Positions 1-6,902 of a stretch of 40,032 nucleotides of DNA are shown here, piece after piece (the stretch's first letter is position 1; the number at the start of each line of letters is the position of its first letter). Under the pieces are notes generated by a model. The model was not told the origin of the DNA. It was given only the letters and a program-made list of their open reading frames with translations, and made no database searches. The DNA is taken from the NCBI GenBank assembly GCA_902538085.1, contig CACBDV010000008.1, positions 1-40,032 on the forward strand, given 5' to 3'. Source of the stretch: an uncultured Alphaproteobacteria bacterium (GTDB lineage: Bacteria; Pseudomonadota; Alphaproteobacteria; HIMB59). Position numbers and translations under genes: made by a program.

Positions 1-574
1 TATATGCAGTTCTCCATAATAAATTAGAGTCCTCTATTTTTTCTAAATCATTTATATTTTTTTTTAAATAATTTGAGTCTATTGGTTTTGAACCGACACA
101 CCAACCTTCTAAAATAATTAAATCTGCCTTATTTACTCTTCTTTGATATTTTTTCTTGTTGTCAGTGACTTTATCAAAGACTGGAAGAAATAATGGAGAT
201 TTATTACCTTTAAGATTTCTGATTGTTTGACACAGTAATTTTAAATTGTGAGTGCCAGGAACACCCCTGGTTTCAAATAAATTTGTATTATGTCTTTTAG
301 CCAATAGTTTTCTTTGATGAGAAGATAAATAAAAGTCATCTATACTAAGAATTACAACATTCTTTGAATAATATTTTTTAAAATATTTTTTAATTTGTAA
401 CGACAGAGTAGATTTACCAGATCCTTGAGATCCAGAAATCATTAATGTTTTTTTATTTTTTATTCTTTTAAATAAATCAATATACGACTTAGCTATTTCA
501 TAAGTTAAATCTGAACCTGTTAATTTCTTGTGAGATGTTACAAGAAAGTCTAATTTATTTTTAATATCAGACAT
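1..574 (-). CDS. D-glycerate 3-kinase-like P-loop kinase (GLYK/Tda10 type), 3' end cut by window edge
   Basis: About 191 residues are visible from an ATG at 574; the C-terminus lies beyond base 1. A Walker A motif GSQGSGKS (residues 48-55) is followed by SIDDFYL (77-83), RGVPGTH (103-109), LPVFDK (130-135) and EGWCVG (156-161). This series is typical of plant-type glycerate 3-kinases and yeast Tda10-like proteins, which are related to uridine/pantothenate kinases. The expected reaction is ATP-dependent phosphorylation of D-glycerate to 3-phosphoglycerate, the last step of glycolate/glycerate salvage, in the cytoplasm. The product is also the SerA substrate, and serA lies 6 kb away. The start codon is only 10 bases after the 3' end of tRNA-Arg on the same strand, with no room for a normal Shine-Dalgarno. 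Family assignment is fairly secure; the exact substrate is inferred. Confidence 0.8.
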   Translation of the reverse strand, partial: MSDIKNKLDFLVTSHKKLTGSDLTYEIAKSYIDLFKRIKNKKTLMISGSQGSGKSTLSLQIKKYFKKYYSKNVVILSIDDFYLSSHQRKLLAKRHNTNLFETRGVPGTHNLKLLCQTIRNLKGNKSPLFLPVFDKVTDNKKKYQRRVNKADLIILEGWCVGSKPIDSNYLKKNINDLEKIEDSNLLWRTAY

Positions 575-584
575 GGCAAATAGC

Positions 585-661
585 TGGCGCGCTCTGCAGG
601 ATTCGAACCTGCGACCCTCTGCTTAGAAGGCAGATGCTCTATCCAGCTGAGCTAAGAGCGC
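585..661 (-). tRNA. tRNA-Arg (anticodon UCU)
   Basis: A complete 77-base cloverleaf read on the minus strand. The acceptor stem GCGCTCT pairs with AGAGCGC, the D stem is GCTC/GAGC, and the anticodon stem TCTGC/GCAGA encloses the loop CTTCTAA with anticodon TCT (reads AGA/AGG). The T arm is GCAGG-TTCGAAT-CCTGC. The discriminator is G and the CCA end is encoded. It lies head-to-head with the liv operon and directly upstream of the glycerate-kinase-like gene. Confidence 0.97.
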
Positions 662-666
662 ATTTA

Positions 667-696
667 TTGGAATATTTACCACTTCAACTTTATATT
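667..696 (+). promoter_or_regulatory. Candidate sigma-70 promoter of the liv operon
   Basis: TTGGAA at 667-672 (four of six matches to the -35 consensus) and TATATT at 691-696 (five of six to -10) are separated by 18 bases. Transcription would start near 703, about 20 bases before the livG ATG. An inverted repeat with 5-base arms, TTAAT/ATTAA, lies over the presumed start site (704-717). The region is AT-rich, so chance matches are likely. Confidence 0.35.
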
Positions 697-724
697 TTCT
701 ACTTTAATATGCATTAATTTTTAA

Positions 725-1501
725 ATGAACAATATTTTAATTAAAGTCGAAAATTTAGTGAAATCATTTGGTGGATTAGTTGCACTAAATGATTGCTCCT
801 TAGAAATTAAGGATAAAGCTATAACAGGAATTATTGGACCCAATGGTTCTGGTAAAACTACGTTATTTAATGTAATAACTGGTAATCTGAAGCCAGATAC
901 AGGTAAAGTTTTCTATAACGGTGTTGAAATAACAAATGAAGAGTCGCACGACTTATTTCATTTAGGAGTATTAAGAACATTTCAAATAGCACACGAATTT
1001 TCAAATATGACAGTTATTGAAAATTTAATGGTAGTGCCAGGTAATCAAAAAGGTGAAAAGCTTCTATATTCGTTGATGAATAGTCAAAAAATTAAAAAAG
1101 AGGATGAATTAATAAAAGATAAAGCCATAGAAGTTCTAAAATTTTTAAAAATTGAACACCTTAAAAATGAGAGAGCTGGAAATTTATCTGGAGGTCAAAA
1201 AAAACTTTTAGAATTGGCAAGAACAATGATGGTAGATGCTAAAATAGTTTTTTTAGATGAAGTTGGTGCAGGAGTTAATAAAACACTCCTTAGAGACATA
1301 AGTGACTCAATTTTAAAACTTAATCAAGATAAAGGTTACACATTTTGTATGATTGAACATGATTTTAACTTTATAAGTGAGTTGTGTGATCCCGTAATAG
1401 TTTTAGCTGAAGGATCAGTTCTTTTTAAAGGTTCTGCTGAAGATGTTAAGTCAAATGAACAGGTTATTGAGTCTTATTTAGGTAAAGGATTAAAAAAATA
1501 A
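725..1501 (+). CDS. livG: Branched-chain amino-acid-type ABC transporter ATPase (LivG-like)
   Basis: This 258-residue nucleotide-binding subunit is one of the two ATPases of a HAAT-family importer that energises uptake of branched-chain or related amino acids across the inner membrane. Walker A is GPNGSGKTT (38-46), the signature is LSGGQ (154-158) and Walker B ends in FLDE (176-179). The residues after it are VGAGVN rather than the usual PxAGL; the catalytic Glu is kept. The C-terminal part has the IEHDFNFI switch-His region. Its stop overlaps the livF start by one base (TAATG), so translation is probably coupled. No clear Shine-Dalgarno precedes the ATG. The transported substrate cannot be read from the sequence. 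Confidence 0.88.
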   Translation: MNNILIKVENLVKSFGGLVALNDCSLEIKDKAITGIIGPNGSGKTTLFNVITGNLKPDTGKVFYNGVEITNEESHDLFHLGVLRTFQIAHEFSNMTVIENLMVVPGNQKGEKLLYSLMNSQKIKKEDELIKDKAIEVLKFLKIEHLKNERAGNLSGGQKKLLELARTMMVDAKIVFLDEVGAGVNKTLLRDISDSILKLNQDKGYTFCMIEHDFNFISELCDPVIVLAEGSVLFKGSAEDVKSNEQVIESYLGKGLKK

Positions 1502-2202
1502 TGTTTTTTTCTGCTTCAAATTTAACTGGTGGTTATGGAGGTGTAAATATTATCGAAGAGTGCTCTTTTAGTGTTAATAGAGGTGAAATTGTGTCAATTC
1601 TAGGTCCTAATGGTGCTGGTAAATCGACAGCAATGAAAGCAATGCTTGGTATACTTGATTTAAAAAATGGAAATGTCGTACTTGACGGGAAAGACATCAC
1701 AAAACTTAAAACACAAGATAGAATAAAGCTAGGTATTTCCTTTGTACCTCAAATTAAGAATATATTCACAGAATTAACAGTAAAAGAGAACTTAGAGATG
1801 GGGGCCTTTTTAAACGATACAAATTTATCAACAAGATTAGAGGAGATGTATGATTTATTTCCTATTATTAAAGAGAAAAAAGATCAATTTGCAGGCGAAT
1901 TATCAGGTGGTCAAAGACAACAGGTTGCAATCGCCAGAGCTTTAATGACTGAGCCAAATGTTTTAATGCTAGACGAACCAACTGCAGGGGTTTCACCTGT
2001 AATTATGACAGAATTATTTGAGCACATACTAAATATAAAAAAACAAAACATAGCTATACTAATGGTTGAGCAAAATGCCCGGCAAGCTTTAGAAATATCT
2101 GACCGAGGTTATATTTTAGTGACAGGAAAAAATGCTTACGAAGGCAAAGGTGATTATCTTCTAAATGATAAAGATATAAGGAAGGCTTTTTTAGGTGGAT
2201 AA
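1501..2202 (+). CDS. livF: Branched-chain amino-acid-type ABC transporter ATPase (LivF-like)
   Basis: The second ATPase of the importer, 233 residues, the usual LivF length. It has Walker A GPNGAGKST (35-43), the Q-loop in SFVPQIKNIF, signature ELSGGQRQQ, Walker B LMLDEPTAGV and the switch histidine region MVEQNARQAL, which in LivF proteins typically reads VEQN rather than EHD. It overlaps livG by one base and ends immediately before the livH ATG (TAAATG). It is expected to form a heterodimer with LivG on the cytoplasmic face of LivH-LivM. Confidence 0.9.
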   Translation: MFFSASNLTGGYGGVNIIEECSFSVNRGEIVSILGPNGAGKSTAMKAMLGILDLKNGNVVLDGKDITKLKTQDRIKLGISFVPQIKNIFTELTVKENLEMGAFLNDTNLSTRLEEMYDLFPIIKEKKDQFAGELSGGQRQQVAIARALMTEPNVLMLDEPTAGVSPVIMTELFEHILNIKKQNIAILMVEQNARQALEISDRGYILVTGKNAYEGKGDYLLNDKDIRKAFLGG

Positions 2203-3213
2203 ATGGATTTCTTAAACTCAATCATACTTCTTACAAACTTTATTATTGTGCCTGGAATAACTTATGGATCTCAGCTGGCTTTGGGTGCAATTGGAGTAAC
2301 TCTTATTTATGGTGTTTTAAGATTTGCTAACTTTGCCTATGGAGACTTGATGGCTTTTGGAACGATGATTGTAATCCTTGTTACTTGGTTTTTACAGTCA
2401 AAAGGAATTACATTTGGCTTACTTCCAACTGCTTTACTAGCTTTACCAGTTGGTATCCTATTGACCATTGTAGTGAGTTTATTTTTTGACAAAACGGTAT
2501 TTGAATATTACAGAAATAAAAAAAGTGACCCTGTAACTTTTATAGTTGTTAGTCTTGGTATTATGTTTGTTTTAAACGCAGTGGTTAGAATTATTATTGG
2601 GCCAAACGATATTAACTTTATGGATGGTCACAAGTTTATTATGAAAGCCAGAGAATTTAAACAAATGACAGGGTTAAATGAGGGACTAGCATTAAAATCA
2701 ACTCAAGTAATAACATTAATTACAACAATTATTACTTGCTCCATACTTTTTTATTTTTTAAATAAAACAAAAACAGGGAAATCTATGAGAGCTTATTCAA
2801 ATAATGAGGATTTAGCTTTGTTATCAGGTATTGATCCAAAAAAAATTGTTTTACTGACCTGGATAATCGTTTCAATTTTAGCAACTGTCGCTGGAACTTT
2901 GTATGGATTGGATAAAAGTTTTAAGCCATTTACTTATTTTAATAACCTTCTTCCTATTTTCGCAGCAACAATTGTTGGTGGTATTGGAAATCCTTTAGGT
3001 GCTTTTTATGGGGGCTTTCTAATTGCTTTCTCTGAAATAGGCCTTACCTATGCGTACAAAAAATTTTTTAAGTACATCATGCCTGACGTTTTAGAACCAA
3101 GCACACTAATACAATTTATCTCTACTGATTATAAATTCGCAATCTCTTTTGCGATATTGATAGTGGTTCTTATTTTTAGGCCAAATGGTATCTTTAAAGG
3201 AAAAGTCATATGA
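2203..3213 (+). CDS. livH: Branched-chain amino-acid-type ABC transporter permease (LivH-like)
   Basis: A 336-residue polytopic inner-membrane protein. The N-terminal GSQLALGAIGVTLIYGVLRF and the following NFAYGD stretch are the LivH hallmark. The ATPase-contact loop AYSNNEDLALLSGID and the C-terminal IVGGIGNPLGAFYGG motif are also typical. I count roughly eight hydrophobic segments. It is somewhat longer than E. coli LivH (about 308), mainly in the central loop around residues 135-160. Its TGA overlaps the livM ATG by four bases (ATGA). Confidence 0.9.
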   Translation: MDFLNSIILLTNFIIVPGITYGSQLALGAIGVTLIYGVLRFANFAYGDLMAFGTMIVILVTWFLQSKGITFGLLPTALLALPVGILLTIVVSLFFDKTVFEYYRNKKSDPVTFIVVSLGIMFVLNAVVRIIIGPNDINFMDGHKFIMKAREFKQMTGLNEGLALKSTQVITLITTIITCSILFYFLNKTKTGKSMRAYSNNEDLALLSGIDPKKIVLLTWIIVSILATVAGTLYGLDKSFKPFTYFNNLLPIFAATIVGGIGNPLGAFYGGFLIAFSEIGLTYAYKKFFKYIMPDVLEPSTLIQFISTDYKFAISFAILIVVLIFRPNGIFKGKVI

Positions 3214-4580
3214 TCAATAATTCTGACTTTAAAATTTGTTTCTCAGTAATGACAGTTTTAACCATTTTAGTAGGTTTATTTCAATCATGGGGTATTGCAT
3301 TATCAATGTTAAATCTCTGTCTAATCTCTGCTGTTATGGCTATGGGAGTAAATATTCAATGGGGTTTTGCAGGATTAATTAATTTTGGTGTAATGGGCTT
3401 TTTGGCCATAGGTGGTCTAGCTACTATTTTAGTTTCAGTTCCACCTGTTCCTGAAGCATGGAGCGCTGGTGGGTTAGGAATTTTAATTTCTGGTTTATTT
3501 TTAGTTGCAGTTGTTTTTAGTGTTTTAATTATTAATAAAAAAATTCCAAATCATAAATATAAAAATTATTTTATATTCTTTATCATAATTTTATCTATAC
3601 CCTTACTTAAATTTATAGCTGGTCCATCAATAAGTAAAATTGAGTCAATAAATGCGGCCACTTCAGGTTTCTTAGGTGGAGCCAATTTGCCAATTATATT
3701 TTCTTGGTTTGTTGGTGCAATTTTGTGTGCACTCGTAGCATTTGTCGTAGGAAAAGTTTGTTTAGGATTAAGGTCTGACTATTTAGCAATATCAACTTTA
3801 TTAGTCTCTGGAATAATAATAACAATTGTAAAACATGAGGAGTGGCTATCAAGGGGAGTAAAGAATGTTATTGGTTTAAAGAGACCAGTTCCATATGAAG
3901 TGGATTTACAAAACTCTGAGTGGTTTATTAAGCTTGTGGAGTTTTTTAACTCTTCCAAACTATCAAATATTTTAGATCCTGATGAAAAAATTTCTCTGCT
4001 TAATCAATTAGTTATCACCTCTTCTGGTGTTTTTGTAAAGCTTTGCTTTAGTCTTATATTTTTAGTAGTTGTAATTACAATACTTTATTTTTCAGAAAAA
4101 GCCTTGAATTCTCCTTGGGGTAGAATGATGAGGGCAATAAGAGACAACGAAGAGGCAGCTAAAGCTATGGGTAAAAATGTTGTCAAACAACACCTATTTA
4201 TTTTCATGTTAGGTTCAGCAATTATTGGATTTGCGGGTGCCATGCTTGTAACATATGACGGTCTATTTACACCCTCCAGCTATCAACCATTAAGATATAC
4301 CTTTCTCATATGGGTAATGGTCCTACTAGGAGGAACAGGTAATAATTATGGTGCAATACTAGGTGGGTTTGTTGTTTGGTTTATTTGGATACAATCTGCT
4401 CCATTTGCATTATTAGTAATCAATATTTTTACAAACCATTTAGATGAAACAAACTATATAAAAGAACATCTATTGAATAGTGTCCCCTACTTTCGATATT
4501 TGATGATGGGTCTTGGACTTTTATTAGTTATGAGGTATCGCCCAAAAGGGCTACTTCCAGAAAAAATTATTAAGAATTGA
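3210..4580 (+). CDS. livM: Branched-chain amino-acid-type ABC transporter permease (LivM-like)
   Basis: A 456-residue polytopic permease that pairs with LivH. Diagnostic stretches are NIQWGFAGLINFGVMGF near the N-terminus, LGLRSDYLAISTL in the middle, the ATPase-contact loop AIRDNEEAAKAMGKN and a C-terminal LGGTGNNYGAILGG. A hydrophilic insert of about 60 residues before the contact loop makes it longer than average; an external or cytoplasmic loop is likely there. It is the last gene of the four-gene operon and faces the binding-protein gene across a 44-base gap that holds a hairpin. Confidence 0.9.
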   Translation: MINNSDFKICFSVMTVLTILVGLFQSWGIALSMLNLCLISAVMAMGVNIQWGFAGLINFGVMGFLAIGGLATILVSVPPVPEAWSAGGLGILISGLFLVAVVFSVLIINKKIPNHKYKNYFIFFIIILSIPLLKFIAGPSISKIESINAATSGFLGGANLPIIFSWFVGAILCALVAFVVGKVCLGLRSDYLAISTLLVSGIIITIVKHEEWLSRGVKNVIGLKRPVPYEVDLQNSEWFIKLVEFFNSSKLSNILDPDEKISLLNQLVITSSGVFVKLCFSLIFLVVVITILYFSEKALNSPWGRMMRAIRDNEEAAKAMGKNVVKQHLFIFMLGSAIIGFAGAMLVTYDGLFTPSSYQPLRYTFLIWVMVLLGGTGNNYGAILGGFVVWFIWIQSAPFALLVINIFTNHLDETNYIKEHLLNSVPYFRYLMMGLGLLLVMRYRPKGLLPEKIIKN

Positions 4581-4588
4581 TATAACTA

Positions 4589-4613
4589 TAGCCCCACCAA
4601 AATGATGGGGCTA
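4589..4613. terminator. Hairpin between convergent livM and the binding-protein gene
   Basis: TAGCCCCA (4589-4596) and TGGGGCTA (4606-4613) form a perfect 8-bp stem with a 9-base loop. This is the most GC-rich structure in any gap of the window and it lies exactly between two convergent stop codons. An A-run follows it on the plus strand, and no T-run follows it on either strand, so it is not a textbook intrinsic terminator. It may act as a shared 3'-end or mRNA-stabilising structure. Confidence 0.55.
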
Positions 4614-4624
4614 AAAAATAGTAA

Positions 4625-5800
4625 TTATCTTTGTGCTACGTCAGTAAATTGACCGCCTTCAATTCCCTTTTCAAGGAATGCTCCAAATGCTTCTCCTACT
4701 TCAGTAAAATTAACATCTGTGGCTCCGTCATAGTCAACTGCAAAACCTGCACAAGCAAGCTCGAGACCTTTACCTAGTTCACCAGCATAAATCTTAGTAC
4801 CAGGGCCATTAGCTACACTCATAATATTTGCAGCTACAGTTGCACTGTCATCTGATCCGCCTTTACACATTGCTAGCATGATTAATGCAGCAGCGTCATA
4901 TGATTCTCCAACGTAAACTGATGGATCAACTCCGTTAGCTTCAGCGTATGCTTTAAACTTCATTGCACCAGCACCTAAAGAACCAGGCATTGAACCAAAT
5001 GAACCATCAAGATCTGAACCAAATGTGTCTGTTAATGAGTCACCAATCATACCATCAGATAAAACAAATGTATCAAAAGCACCAGTATCTAGAGAACCTT
5101 GAATAATTTGATTTCCACCTTGATCTAGGTAACCTATAACAACTAAAGCATCACCACCAGCTGATGAAAGAACACCTACTTCAGCACTATAGTCAGCTTT
5201 GTCACCTTCGTGAGCAGTTTTAGCTGTAACATCAATACCTCTCGCAATTGCTGCAGCTTCATACACATCAGCTAAACCAACACCGTAGTCAGTATTAACG
5301 TAAGTAATTGCAACACTTGAAATGCCTCTGTCACTTGTAATGTCTGCTAATACCTCACCACCTCTAGCATCAGAAGGAGCCGTTCTAAAAAACAAACCGT
5401 TATCCTCTGCAGTAGTTAAAGCAGGTGAAGTTGCAGATGGTGAAATCATGGGAACACCATTTGGTACAGCCACATTTGAAAGTACCGCTCCTGTAACACC
5501 AGAACAGTCTGCTCCCATAATTGCTGTAACACCCTGTGAAATTAAAAATTCAGCTGCAGATGCTGCTGCTGCTGAGTCAATACATGTTGAGTCAGCTCTA
5601 ATAGAGCTAACAGTTGAACCACCTAATAAAGCGCCTGAATTTGAAGCCTCATTAAAAGCTAACTCAGCGCCTGCAGCCATACCCGGCGTTAATGATTCAA
5701 TAGGTCCTGTAAAACCTAAAATAATGCCAACTTTAACTTCTTTAGCGTATGACGTGCTAAACATAAATAAAGCAAGCAGAGTAGTAATGAACTTAATCAT
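4625..5800 (-). CDS. livK: Periplasmic amino-acid-binding protein of the ABC importer (LivK-like)
   Basis: This 391-residue type I periplasmic binding protein starts with a clear Sec signal peptide: basic start MIK, hydrophobic core, and probable cleavage after SYA (residue 19). The mature start KEVKVGIILGFTGPI and later ISPSATSPALT match the Peripla_BP_6/LivK ligand-binding family. A strong purine-rich Shine-Dalgarno (AAGGGGG) precedes the ATG. The protein is acidic and rich in Ala, Gly, Asp and Ser, with few Lys, and the gene is visibly richer in GC than its neighbours. That pattern suits a highly expressed secreted protein. It is convergent with livGFHM, so it has its own promoter and can be expressed in excess of the membrane components. 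The ligand is not known. Confidence 0.88.
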   Translation of the reverse strand: MIKFITTLLALFMFSTSYAKEVKVGIILGFTGPIESLTPGMAAGAELAFNEASNSGALLGGSTVSSIRADSTCIDSAAAASAAEFLISQGVTAIMGADCSGVTGAVLSNVAVPNGVPMISPSATSPALTTAEDNGLFFRTAPSDARGGEVLADITSDRGISSVAITYVNTDYGVGLADVYEAAAIARGIDVTAKTAHEGDKADYSAEVGVLSSAGGDALVVIGYLDQGGNQIIQGSLDTGAFDTFVLSDGMIGDSLTDTFGSDLDGSFGSMPGSLGAGAMKFKAYAEANGVDPSVYVGESYDAAALIMLAMCKGGSDDSATVAANIMSVANGPGTKIYAGELGKGLELACAGFAVDYDGATDVNFTEVGEAFGAFLEKGIEGGQFTDVAQR

Positions 5801-5811
5801 TTCTTTCCCCC

Positions 5812-5825
5812 TTATTAATTAATAA
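5812..5825. repeat. 14-bp perfect palindrome in the livK leader
   Basis: TTATTAATTAATAA is its own reverse complement. It sits between the candidate -10 box and the Shine-Dalgarno of the binding-protein gene, where a repressor or an RNA fold could act. In DNA this AT-rich such palindromes arise by chance fairly often. Confidence 0.3.
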
Positions 5826-5843
5826 TTATGAAGTGATAATAGT

Positions 5844-5849
5844 ATTATA
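5844..5849 (-). promoter_or_regulatory. Candidate -10 box for the livK-like gene
   Basis: A consensus TATAAT on the minus strand, 43 bases upstream of the ATG at 5800. No convincing -35 hexamer lies at 16-18 bases. It lies in the 73-base gap after the NDUFS4-like gene and is the only good -10 match there. Confidence 0.35.
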
Positions 5850-5873
5850 TTTAAAAAAATGAATATTTAATTA

Positions 5874-6182
5874 CTAATGTGTCCAGGAAGTTTTTCTGTT
5901 ATTTGAGAAATTACTGGCATAACTCTTTGGTTTTACTGGTTTATAGGTTTGATCAACAACCCTGTATTGATATGAGTTCTTTTGACACCATAAGATAGCA
6001 TCTTCCAAGTTATCAAAGTTTAATTTTAATTGTTTAGTTGTGTTTTTTGTACTATTCCAGCCCATTAGTACATCCTTTTGAAGACTAGGATCAAAATCAA
6101 ACTCTATAATCCACAACTTAGTTTTCTTTAAACCTGATTGCATATTAGTTTTTGAAGGACGCTTAATTGTTACTTTTTTCAT
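5874..6182 (-). CDS. NDUFS4-like accessory subunit of respiratory complex I
   Basis: This 102-residue protein matches the ETC_C1_NDUFS4 family along its length: start ...IKRPSKTNMQSG (the usual YRPAKTAMQSG), central DVLMGWNST, an LxFDNLEDAILW stretch, the C-terminal KPKSYASNF and the end WTH. In Alphaproteobacteria and mitochondria this subunit sits at the hydrophilic arm of NADH:ubiquinone oxidoreductase and supports its assembly and stability. It is normally encoded away from the nuo operon, as here. The start codon lies 6 bases after the end of tRNA-Pro, so the message probably arises by tRNA 3' processing. The binding-protein gene follows 73 bases downstream. Confidence 0.88.
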   Translation of the reverse strand: MKKVTIKRPSKTNMQSGLKKTKLWIIEFDFDPSLQKDVLMGWNSTKNTTKQLKLNFDNLEDAILWCQKNSYQYRVVDQTYKPVKPKSYASNFSNNRKTSWTH

Positions 6183-6188
6183 TATTTT

Positions 6189-6265
<77 letters not shown>

Positions 6266-6269
6266 AGTA

Positions 6270-6297
6270 TTGAATATATATACTTTTGTCTTATAAA
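6270..6297 (+). promoter_or_regulatory. Candidate promoter of the Nudix gene
   Basis: TTGAAT (6270-6275) and TATAAA (6292-6297) are 16 bases apart, giving four and five matches to the sigma-70 consensus. Transcription would start around 6304, 14 bases before the ATG at 6318. The same 52-base gap must hold the divergent tRNA-Pro promoter; TATATT on the minus strand (6273-6278) is a possible -10 for it. Confidence 0.35.
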
Positions 6298-6317
6298 TAG
6301 TCAAACAGTTAAATCTC

Positions 6318-6902
6318 ATGCAAAAAGTAACTAAAATTAAAAAATTACTTATATCAAACAGCTTCTTTAAGCTTTGGAAATATCAATTTTTAGTTCGTAG
6401 CTATAACAAGAAAATAAAACCTTATAAGATTTTTAGAGAAATATTAAAAGTTGGAGATGTTGTTTTTGGTCTTTGTTTTAGTCCTGAGGAGAAAAAGTTT
6501 TATTTGATCAAACAATTCAGACCATTTTACTTTGTAAGAAATAAAACATTAAAATATGAAATTGTAGGAGGATTAGTAGATAAAGGTGAATCGCTTATAA
6601 CTGCTTTAAAGAGAGAAATCAAAGAAGAAATAGGAGTAAAAACAAAAAAAATTTTGAAATTAACTACATACTGCCCAGTACCAGGCTACTCCGATGAAAT
6701 AGTTCATGTTTATTACGCAGAAGTTGAAAAAATTAAGATAAAAACTCTTTATAATAGAAATGAGAATGAGGAAATTAAAATTTTTAAGTTAAGTCTAACT
6801 GAATTAAAAAAAATTAATGAAAGTAAATCTATACAAAACGTCCTAACAAAAATTTCTATTTATGAGTATTTTAAAAAATTTAAAAAGAGTTTACGTTATT
6901 GA
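6318..6902 (+). CDS. Nudix hydrolase, ADP-ribose pyrophosphatase-like
   Basis: A 194-residue protein with a perfect Nudix box at residues 85-107: G85, E91, then REIKEEIGV (99-107). That fits the pattern Gx5Ex7REUxEExGU, which binds the catalytic Mg2+. The flanking KQFRPF before the box and PVPGYSDE after it resemble the NudF/ADP-ribose pyrophosphatase group, which splits ADP-ribose to AMP and ribose 5-phosphate. The first 45 residues are basic and unlike the family, so a later start is conceivable. Its 3' end overlaps the convergent serA gene by 23 bases. Confidence 0.82.
   Translation: MQKVTKIKKLLISNSFFKLWKYQFLVRSYNKKIKPYKIFREILKVGDVVFGLCFSPEEKKFYLIKQFRPFYFVRNKTLKYEIVGGLVDKGESLITALKREIKEEIGVKTKKILKLTTYCPVPGYSDEIVHVYYAEVEKIKIKTLYNRNENEEIKIFKLSLTELKKINESKSIQNVLTKISIYEYFKKFKKSLRY

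Noticed and set aside
5322-5822. 166-residue open frame on the plus strand
   Set aside because: It is antisense to the LivK-like gene. Its openness follows from that gene's biased codon use; the product has no recognisable motif and the minus-strand gene has a signal peptide and a strong ribosome-binding site.
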